This document shows positions 18,162-26,497 of a DNA stretch of 37,870 nt, one piece after another. The notes below the pieces were generated by a model that saw nothing but the letters and a program-made list of their open reading frames with translations, was not told where the DNA came from and ran no database searches. This DNA is from Clostridium sp. UBA6640 (GTDB lineage Bacteria; Bacillota; Clostridia; Clostridiales; Clostridiaceae), in assembly GCF_002455975.1 (NCBI RefSeq), contig NZ_DKLM01000143.1:24418-62287 (forward strand), written 5' to 3'. Position numbers and translations under genes: made by a program. The first letter of the stretch is position 1. Each line of letters begins with the position of its first letter.

Positions 18162-20816
18162 GTGCGACACGTTTCTAACTGAAAAGGTTAGACACTAATT
18201 AAAATAATTATATTTTATTAGTAGAACTAATAGTTTGAGAAGTAGAATGATAGGGTAACGCCTTGAAATGCTTCCTATAATACTCCTAGTGGCATGGATA
18301 TTAATAAGGATTGAAGTGTCATAAGCTAGGTGAAGTCGACTGAAGATTACCCTAACAGTTTAAGCTGAGGAAATCTACTTAGCGATAAGTAGTGTAATTG
18401 ATAGGGCGGTAGTCCATAAAATATCTATGGTAAGAATGTTTTATATAAAATATAACTGACGAAGTTCTGAATGTACGAGTCTAAAACCAGAAACAATAGA
18501 AATGTTGTTACTACAAATGTAGGGTTTGTGAGGTAGAGTAAAATTTTCCGTTATGAAATACCTTATACTGTTATAGGCAGTATCAAGCAAACAGGCTTAT
18601 AGGAACTACCTAAGGATATATGTAAGGATAGAACTATTGGAACGTGGAAAGCGTTGAACATGGAGAGCTTATTATCTAGGAAGTGTTGATATGGAAAAAG
18701 AAAAAAATAATTATAACATATCTTAATCAACGTGAGAGCGGTGGCACAGTACTTATGAAACCCCGATAATAAAGGGTGGAGGGATAGCCACTAGTCGGAA
18801 ATATACAAATTAATAATCAATTAATTCATTAGGTTCGAGTATGACTAAGAGAGGTAAAATTCCGTTAGGGAGTGATTAACCGACTAATGACAGAAATCAA
18901 CCAAAGAAAAACTAAAAAGAAAGCTAAAATTAGATATAATGAATACTATGATACACAAGAAATATTTGACGATTTATATGCAAAATCAAAAAATAACTGT
19001 ATATTCAAAGACTTGATGTCATTGATAAGCAGTGAAGAAAATATAAAACTAGCATACAGAAACATAAAAAAGAATAAAGGTAGCAAAACTAGTGGAATTA
19101 ATGGAAAAAATATATTGGATATAGGTGAAAAAGATACTAAGAAATTAATAAACTATATACAAAATAGACTTAACAATTTTATGCCACATAGTGTGAGGCG
19201 AGTAGAGATACCAAAAGACAATGGTAAAACTAGACCATTAGGTATACCAACTATAGAAGATAGGATAATACAACAATGTATTAAACAAATATTAGAGCCT
19301 ATATGCGAAGCAAAATTTCATCCACATAGTTATGGATTTAGACCAAATAGAAATACACATCATGCTATAGCAAAATGTATGCTATTCATACACGCTAACA
19401 ATCTGCATTATACAGTTGATATTGATTTGAAAGGATTCTTCGATAATGTTGACCATGGAAAACTAATCAAACAAATGTGGACACAAGGAATTAGGGACAA
19501 AAACCTGTTGAGTGTAATAAAAAAGATGCTAAAGGCAGAAATCAAAGGTTTTGGTAAACCAACAAAAGGAACTCCACAAGATGGAATATTAAGTCCATTA
19601 TTGTCCAATCTAGTTCTAAATGAACTAGATTGGTGGATAGATAGTCAATGGGAAGGATTTAAAACAGAATATGAATACTCTACAAATAGAAACAAATTCA
19701 GAGCCTTAAAAGGAGATTCAAATCTAAAGGAAATGTTTATTGTACGATATGCGGATGACTTTAAAATATTCTGTAGGGATTATAAAACTGCACATAAAGT
19801 TTTTAATGCAACTAGAAAATGGTTAATGGAAAGATTAAATCTTGAAATTAATACTGAAAAAAGTAAAGTAACTAATCTTAGAAGAAATTATACTAATTTT
19901 CTAGGAATAAAACTAAGAGTGAGACCCAAAGGAAAAAATTTTGTATGTAAATCAAAATTAACAGATAAAGCAAAAAGGAATTGTGTAAACAAGATAAAGA
20001 ATAGAATAAATTTAATTAAAAAATATCCAAATCAACAAACAATAAATGAATATAATTCAACTATTCTAGGTTTACATGGGTATTATTGTGTAGCAACAGA
20101 TGTCAGTAAAGACTTTAAAGATATAGCTTTCTTAGTCAAACGATACTCATATAACAGGCTTAAACAGTTATATAGCAAAAATGGAGAGAAAAGCAAAACA
20201 TATATGAAATTTTATGGTAAATATAATTACAAATTATCATACATATACAAAATTGTATTATTTCCAATACAAGCTATAAAAACCAAACCACCTATGAATA
20301 TGAACCAAGAAATTAATAGTTATACCCTAAATGGTAGAGCATTAATACATAAAAAACTTGGGAAAATAAATATTCGTATGCTAAAACATATAATGAATAA
20401 TCCTGTAAAAGGAATGACAACAGAATATAATGACAATAGGATATCTTTATATGTTGGACAAAATGGATTATGTGGTATTACTAAAAACATATTAGAAACT
20501 AACAATATGGAAATACATCATATCATTCCAAAGGAAAAAGGCGGTTCGGATGAATATAAAAATTTAGTGTATATAATAAAACCAATTCATAAACTTATAC
20601 ACGCAACCACGAAAGAAATAATAGGAAAATATATGAGTATTTTAAGACCTAACAAAAAACAGTTAGAAAAAATAAATTATTATAGATTGAAGGCTGAAAA
20701 TTGTATTATTAATTAAATATATTATCGATGGAAAGCCGTATGAGTAGGAAACTCTCATGTACGGTTTGGAGGAGGGGAAAAGGTGGAGATTAAATCAAAG
20801 CCTTACCTATTCCTAT
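18162..20816 (+). mobile_element. Complete group II intron inside the adhesin gene
   Basis: A 2655-bp intron beginning GTGCGAC at 18162, matching the GUGYG consensus, and ending in CCTAT at 20816. Structured RNA domains I-III occupy about 18162-18860, and the open frame lies in domain IV. Domain V is at about 20733-20767 with the AGC triad and matching AGCCGTA/TACGGTT arms. Domain VI is at about 20774-20813, with an unpaired A at 20809, eight bases from the 3' end, as expected for the branch point. Removing exactly this interval joins a one-base codon remainder (18161) to two bases (20817-20818), making a Lys codon and keeping the frame. The element looks intact and recent. Confidence 0.9.
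18887..20716 (+). CDS. ltrA: Group II intron reverse transcriptase/maturase with HNH endonuclease
   Basis: A 609-residue intron-encoded protein that acts in splicing, reverse transcription and DNA mobility of its host intron. The RT core shows RPLGIPTIEDRIIQQ, YGFRPNRNTHHA, VDIDLKGFFDNVDH, GTPQDGILSPLLSN and the catalytic YADD at 288-291. A maturase X region follows (about 360-470). The C-terminal HNH nuclease has EIHHIIPKEKGGSDEYKNL with H544-H545 and HKLIHAT. The ATG at 18887 follows AGGGAG by about 14 bases; an in-frame GTG at 18872 overlaps that purine run and is less likely. Length and domain set are complete, with no frameshift or stop. LtrA here denotes the family, not orthology to the Lactococcus protein. 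Confidence 0.9.
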   Translation: MTEINQRKTKKKAKIRYNEYYDTQEIFDDLYAKSKNNCIFKDLMSLISSEENIKLAYRNIKKNKGSKTSGINGKNILDIGEKDTKKLINYIQNRLNNFMPHSVRRVEIPKDNGKTRPLGIPTIEDRIIQQCIKQILEPICEAKFHPHSYGFRPNRNTHHAIAKCMLFIHANNLHYTVDIDLKGFFDNVDHGKLIKQMWTQGIRDKNLLSVIKKMLKAEIKGFGKPTKGTPQDGILSPLLSNLVLNELDWWIDSQWEGFKTEYEYSTNRNKFRALKGDSNLKEMFIVRYADDFKIFCRDYKTAHKVFNATRKWLMERLNLEINTEKSKVTNLRRNYTNFLGIKLRVRPKGKNFVCKSKLTDKAKRNCVNKIKNRINLIKKYPNQQTINEYNSTILGLHGYYCVATDVSKDFKDIAFLVKRYSYNRLKQLYSKNGEKSKTYMKFYGKYNYKLSYIYKIVLFPIQAIKTKPPMNMNQEINSYTLNGRALIHKKLGKINIRMLKHIMNNPVKGMTTEYNDNRISLYVGQNGLCGITKNILETNNMEIHHIIPKEKGGSDEYKNLVYIIKPIHKLIHATTKEIIGKYMSILRPNKKQLEKINYYRLKAENCIIN

Positions 20817-21094
20817 AATACCTTATACCTCAAACAGCTATATTTGTAAAAAAAGGTGACTCTCCAAGACCTGAAAATATTTTAGAAGATGGAGAAATAC
20901 TTATTAATTTTCAAATTATAGCACATAAAAACGGAATTGAAACATTAAGTACAGACCAAATTTATGTATATATACCTGACCAGTGGAAGGCTGAAGGTGG
21001 TCCAAAATCAAACAAATATACAGAAGGTGATGTTATTCTTTATAATAACAAAAGAAGTACTTTAGATGATTTTAGAACTAATATAACACACTAA
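20817..21094 (+). CDS. Adhesin-like protein, exon 2 (C-terminal 92 residues)
   Basis: After the intron, the frame reads YLIPQTAIFVKKGDSPRP onward to a TAA at 21092-21094. It has no start codon or ribosome binding site and an in-frame TAA (20816-20818) lies just before it in the unspliced DNA, so it can only be expressed as part of the spliced gene. The sequence is beta-rich with an extracellular flavour and ends FRTNITH, without a sortase or membrane anchor. It completes the 961-residue product begun at 15554. Confidence 0.8.
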
Positions 21095-21128
21095 AAAAGT
21101 ATTAGTTCTTGCTGTTAGGGAGGGAATT

Positions 21129-22211
21129 ATGGCTAAATATATTCTTTTAATAGTAATATTTTTATTTATTTATATTACCTCATTTCTGTTTATGAAAAGA
21201 AAGTATGATAAAAAAATAGATGAGCTGAGAACAAGTTCATTTTCAACAAAAGAAAACAATATAATGAGAAGCATATTAGATTCAGGAATAAACAGCAATA
21301 CCACATTTACATTAGAAAGTTCGGCGCTATCAATAGTAAATATACTTAGGAATAATTATAAATTAGATTATTGTAGTATTTTAATTGATAGGGATAAACT
21401 AATAAATATAGCTTCAAATGTGGAGAGTCAATATATATCCGATATTGAGCAGTATTGTAATGAAGCTATAAAAAGTATGAGTGGAGCAGGCAAAATTAGA
21501 TCTTCAGAAAGTTATTTAAACTACAAATCTGCTAATAAAAGAAAGATTAAATTTTCTTATTTAATAGCTTTAAATCAGCAGGGTAAACAAATAGGAGCTA
21601 TATTTATAGAAAACCATGAGGATTATAAAGAAAACCAATTTGAATTAGAATTTTTTAAATTGGTTATAAAAAATATAGCTATAGCTCTTCAAAATTGTAT
21701 TTACCATGATGAGACAACATCTATGGCAATGAAAGATAATTTAACTCAAGTATATAACAGAAATTATATGAAAATGCATCTACAAAAACAAATTGATTCG
21801 AATAAAAAGTTTACACTAGCACTATTTGATATTGACTTTTTTAAGAAGTTCAATGATACCTATGGCCATGACTTTGGAGATGTTGTTTTGAAAGAAGTAA
21901 GTCAGTTTATCAAAAAGAGTATAAAGGAATATGATGAAATATATAGATGGGGTGGAGAAGAATTTATAGTATATTTTAATAATGCAGAAAGTAGTGGAAT
22001 ATATGAGAGATTAAACAATATAAGAGATAATCTTTCAAGATATAAAATAGGAAATGAAAAATCTGAAGAAGTTAGTGTAACTGCAAGTTTTGGGGCTGTA
22101 GATAGTGGAAGTGGAAAAACTATTGATGAGTTAATTTCCTTAGCAGATAAAGCTTTATACTATAGTAAGAAAACTGGAAGAAACAAAGTTACAGTATATG
22201 AAAAAATGTAA
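21129..22211 (+). CDS. Membrane-anchored GAF-GGDEF diguanylate cyclase
   Basis: A 360-residue protein. One transmembrane helix at about 4-22, a GAF-like sensor region at about 45-190 and a GGDEF domain at about 200-358. The active site reads RWGGEEF (GGEEF at 275-279) with D234 and the FFKKFNDTYGH signature, so synthesis of cyclic di-GMP from GTP is expected. The inhibitory RxxD site five residues before GGEEF is K266-E-Y-D269, with Lys for Arg, so product inhibition may be weakened. It starts 34 bases after the adhesin gene on the same strand with GGGAGGGA upstream, and may be co-transcribed with the pilus-like locus. Cyclic di-GMP commonly controls pili and adhesion in clostridia. Confidence 0.85.
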   Translation: MAKYILLIVIFLFIYITSFLFMKRKYDKKIDELRTSSFSTKENNIMRSILDSGINSNTTFTLESSALSIVNILRNNYKLDYCSILIDRDKLINIASNVESQYISDIEQYCNEAIKSMSGAGKIRSSESYLNYKSANKRKIKFSYLIALNQQGKQIGAIFIENHEDYKENQFELEFFKLVIKNIAIALQNCIYHDETTSMAMKDNLTQVYNRNYMKMHLQKQIDSNKKFTLALFDIDFFKKFNDTYGHDFGDVVLKEVSQFIKKSIKEYDEIYRWGGEEFIVYFNNAESSGIYERLNNIRDNLSRYKIGNEKSEEVSVTASFGAVDSGSGKTIDELISLADKALYYSKKTGRNKVTVYEKM

Positions 22212-22385
22212 AATTGTACAAGGATTATGTAGCATAGTCTTTTAACTATACATAATATTTTAATATAGATATCTTAACCTATTATTTAATTTATAAATTT
22301 ATTTAATTAATACATTATTAAAGTTGAGTATATGGTAAAGCTAATGTAAAATATAATAAGATATTTTATATTAGGGGGTTAATAC

Positions 22386-23696
22386 ATGAATTACGATGAG
22401 GCGATTAAATATATAAAGGAAACTGCGAAGTTCGGTAGCAAATATGGTCTTGATAGAACAGAAAAAATATTAGAGCTTTTAGGAAACCCACATAAACATA
22501 TAAAAACTATACATGTGGCGGGGACAAATGGAAAAGGGTCAACTACTGCTATGCTTACTTCTATACTTATGGATGCGGGATATAATGTAGGGAGTTATAC
22601 ATCGCCGTACATAGAGGAATTTGAGGAAAGAATACAAATTAATAGAACTAATATTCCTAAAGAAGAGTTAGCAGAAGTAGTAACGGAGGTATCGAAGGCT
22701 GTTTCTAAAGTTGTAGACTTAGGATATATTAACCCTACAGAATTTGAAATAATAACCTGTGCAGGACTTTTGTATTTTTATAAAAAAAATATAGATTATG
22801 CAGTAATAGAAGTAGGATTAGGTGGTAGATTAGATTCTACAAATGTTATAACTCCTATTTTAAGTATTATTTCTTCTATAAGTTTAGACCATACTCAAAT
22901 ATTAGGAGATACTTTAGATAAAATAGCTTATGAAAAAGCAGGAATAATAAAGGAAAAGGTTCCAGTTGTATTGTTTCCACAGGAAGAAGTGGCAGAAGAT
23001 GTTATAGAGAAAACTTGTAAGGAAAAAAATTCTAAACTTATAAAGGTTCCTAGAGATATTTCAGAATATGTTGCAGTAACTTCTAACACATTAGAAGGAA
23101 AAGAAATTAAAACTCAACAAATTAATTTAAAGAATGAATATATTGATAGTTATGAGCTATCATTGCTAGGCAAGCATCAAATACTAAATTCTACAGTAGT
23201 TGTTTATGCTGCTAGAGAGCTTATGAATTTAGGAGCAAAAATAAGTAAGGATAATATTATCAATGGTTTAAAAAGTGTTCAATGGCCAGGAAGATTAGAA
23301 ATTATGAAAAATAATCCACTGGTTGTTATCGATGGGGCACATAATATTGATGGAATTAAAAAACTTACAGAAAGTATAGATTTATATTTTAAATATAATA
23401 AGTTAATATTGATTCTTGGAATATTAGCAGATAAACAGGTTGAAGATATGATTGGAACCATTGCACCTAAGGCAGAAAGAATAATTTCAGTGACTCCACA
23501 TAGCGATAGGGCTGAGCTTGCAGAAGACTTAAAGATAGAAATAGAAAAGCTAGGAGTTAGCTGTGAAGCCATAGATAGTTATGAAGAAGCATATAAAAAG
23601 GCACTTTCATACTGTAATGATGATGATTTATTATTAATATCTGGTTCATTATATATGATAGGAGACATGAGAAAGATTATAAGAAATTTTAAATAA
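22386..23696 (+). CDS. folC: Folylpolyglutamate/dihydrofolate synthase
   Basis: A 436-residue Mur-ligase-like enzyme that adds glutamate to folates using ATP (and often joins glutamate to dihydropteroate). The N-terminal ATPase domain has VAGTNGKGST (44-53), the FolC P-loop, then YTSPYIEEFEERI. GLGGRLDSTNV and SLDHTQILGDTLDKIAYEKAGIIK are the family metal/ATP signatures with the carbamylated-lysine region. The C-terminal domain begins near WPGRLEIM and contains DGAHNIDGIKKL. Full length for the family. AGGGGG lies seven bases before the ATG. It appears to be a housekeeping gene marking the right-hand border of the accessory locus. Confidence 0.93.
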   Translation: MNYDEAIKYIKETAKFGSKYGLDRTEKILELLGNPHKHIKTIHVAGTNGKGSTTAMLTSILMDAGYNVGSYTSPYIEEFEERIQINRTNIPKEELAEVVTEVSKAVSKVVDLGYINPTEFEIITCAGLLYFYKKNIDYAVIEVGLGGRLDSTNVITPILSIISSISLDHTQILGDTLDKIAYEKAGIIKEKVPVVLFPQEEVAEDVIEKTCKEKNSKLIKVPRDISEYVAVTSNTLEGKEIKTQQINLKNEYIDSYELSLLGKHQILNSTVVVYAARELMNLGAKISKDNIINGLKSVQWPGRLEIMKNNPLVVIDGAHNIDGIKKLTESIDLYFKYNKLILILGILADKQVEDMIGTIAPKAERIISVTPHSDRAELAEDLKIEIEKLGVSCEAIDSYEEAYKKALSYCNDDDLLLISGSLYMIGDMRKIIRNFK

Positions 23697-23750
23697 TAGT
23701 TTTTTATAGGGTTTTTGGAAAATCATGACTTTTTAATCGTAGCATAAATT

Positions 23751-23784
23751 ATCACCTCCTCATAGTATATTGTGAGGAGGTGAT
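23751..23784 (+). promoter_or_regulatory. Perfect hairpin sequestering the ribosome binding site of the beta-propeller gene
   Basis: A 12-bp perfect stem (23751-23762 pairs with 23773-23784) encloses a 10-base loop. The right arm contains the AGGAGGTGAT Shine-Dalgarno core and the left arm is its exact anti-Shine-Dalgarno complement. In the folded mRNA, the ribosome binding site for the GTG at 23789 would be fully paired. It has no T-tract, so it is not a terminator. It may be a thermosensor-like or protein-controlled translation switch. Confidence 0.7.
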
Positions 23785-23788
23785 TCAC

Positions 23789-24667
23789 GTGAGGTATCTT
23801 TATGTGTGTAATGCCACTAAAGATAGAATTGAGAAAATAGAGTTAGATAATTTTGAAGAAGTTGAGTCCATATATATTAAGGATTCAGAAGGTGAGAAAT
23901 TATCACCCCGTGGAGTATATCTATACGAGGATATGCTCATAACTTCGAATTACAGCAATAGCTCTATTTCTTTTTTGTATAAAGAGGGAACTAGCGAAAA
24001 ATTCTACTTAGGCGGTGGATGTACAGAGGCTTCTGTTTTAGACAAATACGCTTATGTAATTTGCGAAGACTCTAATACAGTGGTATGCTTTGATATTAAA
24101 GCTAAGAATGTGGTAGAAATAATACCTTGTGGAAGTTCACCTCACAGCTTGGATATTTGTAAAAAGAGTAATAGGATATTAATTTCTAATATGTATAGTG
24201 ATAATTTAAGTATTATAGATGCAACTAAGGGAGGAGAAATCAAAAATATATCCGTAGGAGCATATCCTACAAAAGCTCTATGGTCATCAGATGGTAATTA
24301 TATATTAGTTTGTGAAAGTAATTTAGGATATTGTGGAAAGGGATGTGTGACTATTATATCTTTAAGGAATAATAGTATCCTTCATAAAATTCCTGTAGGA
24401 AATGCTCCTATGGATATGTATTGTGATGGACGATACTGCTATGTATCTAATTATGGTGATGGAAGTATAAGTATAGTAGATATAAATAAATATGAAGAGA
24501 TTAAAAAAGTTCGTATAGGCGGAATGGTAAAAGCCATAACCACAGATGAAAAGTATATATATGTAGGTGATATATATAATAATTCTCTTATTAGAGTAAA
24601 TAAAATAGATGAAAGTAAAAAAGTCATTCCGATGAGTGGAGAACCCATGGGAATGATTGTTAATTGA
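23789..24667 (+). CDS. YncE-like beta-propeller repeat protein
   Basis: A 292-residue protein made of repeated 40-residue blades: YLYVCNATKDRIEKIEL, RILISNMYSDNLSIIDA, YILVCESNLGYCGKGCVTIISL, YCYVSNYGDGSISIVDI and YIYVGDIYNNSLIRVNK. This matches YVTN/YncE beta-propellers, which bind varied partners. There is no signal peptide, so it is probably cytoplasmic or spore-associated. The GTG at 23789 follows AGGAGG by eight bases; an earlier in-frame GTG overlaps the ribosome binding site. Several surface cysteines occur (CNATK, GGGCTEASV, CGKGC). Its role is unknown; the hairpin over its ribosome binding site suggests conditional translation. Confidence 0.75.
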   Translation: MRYLYVCNATKDRIEKIELDNFEEVESIYIKDSEGEKLSPRGVYLYEDMLITSNYSNSSISFLYKEGTSEKFYLGGGCTEASVLDKYAYVICEDSNTVVCFDIKAKNVVEIIPCGSSPHSLDICKKSNRILISNMYSDNLSIIDATKGGEIKNISVGAYPTKALWSSDGNYILVCESNLGYCGKGCVTIISLRNNSILHKIPVGNAPMDMYCDGRYCYVSNYGDGSISIVDINKYEEIKKVRIGGMVKAITTDEKYIYVGDIYNNSLIRVNKIDESKKVIPMSGEPMGMIVN

Positions 24668-24692
24668 TTTTTCGTGATTAGCTTATGTAAAT

Positions 24693-25220
24693 TTATTCAC
24701 TAGCTAATATGTTTATAATTTTATTATAAAGCTCTGATGAATTGGATTTCCATTTATAACATAATTCACGAGCTTGCTTATTTGATGCAACACTTATTTT
24801 AATATCGATAAGTGTTGTGTCATTTTCTGAAGCTATTAAATTAACCAGGTAGCTATTTTTGTTTTCAATAGTATAATCAGCAGTAACTGTTAATTCTTTT
24901 TTTATTTTAGATAGGCTACTTTCTAAATAGTCATTTACTTTCTCAATTTTACTTTCTGAAATTCTATTTTCAAATAGTGATAATACCTTCTGTCCATCAT
25001 CTGTTATAACTAATCTGTCTTTTTCATGTTCAAGTGTATGTCTTAACAAATTTGAAGAAGTTAATTCCACTATGTATTGCTGAAGCGTAAAATAGTTCAT
25101 AAAATTATTTTCTAAAACAATTTCAGTAATTTGAATGTTTGAAATTGGAAGCTTTATTTTATTAAATATATATAACAGAAGAAGTTTATTTTCTGCTAAA
25201 TCCAGAGAATCTTCAAACAT
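24693..25220 (-). CDS. DUF4364 family protein
   Basis: A 175-residue protein starting FEDSLDLAENKLLLLYIFNKIKLPISN, typical of the clostridial DUF4364 family. The first 80 residues resemble a winged-helix PadR/MarR-like fold (QITEIVLENNFMNYFTLQQYIVELTSSNLL, then a wing with DRLVITDDGQKVLSLF). The C-terminal half is a small alpha/beta domain. A DNA-binding role is plausible but unproven. It is convergent with the beta-propeller gene, 25 bases apart. The start has AAAGGGGGA seven bases upstream on its strand. Confidence 0.8.
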   Translation of the reverse strand: MFEDSLDLAENKLLLLYIFNKIKLPISNIQITEIVLENNFMNYFTLQQYIVELTSSNLLRHTLEHEKDRLVITDDGQKVLSLFENRISESKIEKVNDYLESSLSKIKKELTVTADYTIENKNSYLVNLIASENDTTLIDIKISVASNKQARELCYKWKSNSSELYNKIINILASE

Positions 25221-25567
25221 ATTTCATCCCCCTTTGAATTTTAGAATGAATTAAATTCATACTTATTATAACATAAAAAATAACAACTTTAATTAGAATT
25301 TTATTTTAAATATATTTTACTATAAAAGAGAACATAGTTTTAAAATATTCCTCATTACATAAAATACTGCATTTGCTTTCTAAAAAATAGCTTGGGTCCT
25401 TAGAAATTAAGAGTTAATAATTAAGAAATCATGTATAAGTTAAAATTCTATTATGAAACCCTGCAAATAGAATCTGTTATCAATAATTTCATTAGCTTTT
25501 ATATGTAATATAACCATAAAGATGTGAATATTATTTATGGAATAGAAATATTATTTTAGGGGGAAAT
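25221..25567. other. Intergenic spacer between divergent genes
   Basis: About 350 bases between the divergent DUF4364 and deacetylase genes. It is very AT-rich and has no ORF, RNA gene or strong hairpin that I can see. It must hold both promoters, but I found no pair with good -35 and -10 boxes at the right spacing, so one may use a sporulation sigma factor. Confidence 0.5.
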
Positions 25568-26326
25568 ATGGAATTTGTAAAAAAACATAAAAAGGTATTT
25601 TTAAGCGTTGCCTTATTGCTTATTGCATCTATATTAACAATGACCATAAGTAGTAAGGGAACTTTTGCAGTCTTTTCTCGAGGTAAAAAGATGCCTATAT
25701 ACTGTGTAGACACAGAGGAAAAGAAGGTAGCTATAACTTTTGATACTACTTGGGGTGAAAGCAATACTATGGAGTTATTGGACATACTTGATAAGTATAA
25801 TGCAAAAGCAACTTTTTTTGTTATAGGATTATGGGCAGATGATTTTCCTGATATTGTTAAAGAAATAGATAAAAGAGGACATGAGATTGGAAATCATAGT
25901 AATAAGCATCCTAACATGACTACAATTTCAAAAGAAAGAATATTAAAGGACACTGAAATTGCAGATGCTAAAATTTTAGATCTTACAGGAAAAAATACTA
26001 AGTTATTTAGGTTTCCAGAAGGTGCATATAATGATTTAGCTATTGAAACAGTAGAATCTACAGGAAGAAAGTGTATTCAATGGGATGTGGATAGTATAGA
26101 TTGGAAAGCACAGGGGACTGACATTGAGTATGAAAGAGTTATGAAAAAAACAAAGCCAGGTTCTATAATATTATTTCATACTGATGTAAAATATACACCT
26201 CAATCATTGCCAAAGACATTAGAAAGCTTGAGTTCACAGGGTTATAAATTTGTCACAGTTTCTGAACTTATGCATAAAGATAACTACAATATAAATAGTG
26301 AAGGAAAGCAGATAAAAAGCAAATAA
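25568..26326 (+). CDS. PdaB-like polysaccharide deacetylase
   Basis: A 252-residue NodB-fold deacetylase. An N-terminal hydrophobic anchor or signal lies at about 9-28, leaving the catalytic domain outside the membrane. Motif 1 is TFDTTWG (D59), the DxxWG variant of PdaB proteins rather than the classical TFDDG. Motif 2 is HSNKH (H110, H114), motif 3 RFPEGAYN (148-155), and a late FHTD supplies the remaining conserved histidine. In Bacillus, PdaB is a sporulation protein needed for spore persistence; I infer a spore or wall polysaccharide role. The loss of the second Asp in motif 1 leaves metal binding less certain. AGGGGGA precedes the ATG. Confidence 0.85.
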   Translation: MEFVKKHKKVFLSVALLLIASILTMTISSKGTFAVFSRGKKMPIYCVDTEEKKVAITFDTTWGESNTMELLDILDKYNAKATFFVIGLWADDFPDIVKEIDKRGHEIGNHSNKHPNMTTISKERILKDTEIADAKILDLTGKNTKLFRFPEGAYNDLAIETVESTGRKCIQWDVDSIDWKAQGTDIEYERVMKKTKPGSIILFHTDVKYTPQSLPKTLESLSSQGYKFVTVSELMHKDNYNINSEGKQIKSK

Positions 26327-26330
26327 TCCA

Positions 26331-26359
26331 TTGCATAAGTGTATAATTTGTATTATAAT
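26331..26359 (+). promoter_or_regulatory. Sigma-A-type promoter for the OB-fold protein gene
   Basis: TTGCAT at 26331-26336 and TATAAT at 26354-26359, 17 bases apart. Transcription would begin near 26366, leaving a leader of about 130 bases before the ATG at 26498. It begins directly after the deacetylase stop. Confidence 0.6.
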
Positions 26360-26497
26360 GGAAACATGTGTTAAGGCTTTGAAATTGTTTGGGAAGAATT
26401 ATAAGAATTTTCATAATATTAGTTATAGTTCGCTGATTTAGTGAATATATTATGGTATATGAAAATGAACAAAAAACTAAGGGAAAGAGGGGTTACG

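Noticed and set aside
15554..21094. Frameshift or nonsense pseudogene in the adhesin gene
   Set aside because: The interruption coincides exactly with intron ends (GTGCGAC start, domain V/VI end) and removal keeps the frame, so the gene is intact apart from the intron.
2891..21094. Complete conjugative element (ICE or plasmid)
   Set aside because: No relaxase, VirB4, integrase, replication protein or att-like direct repeats are visible in the window; only the coupling protein suggests transfer.
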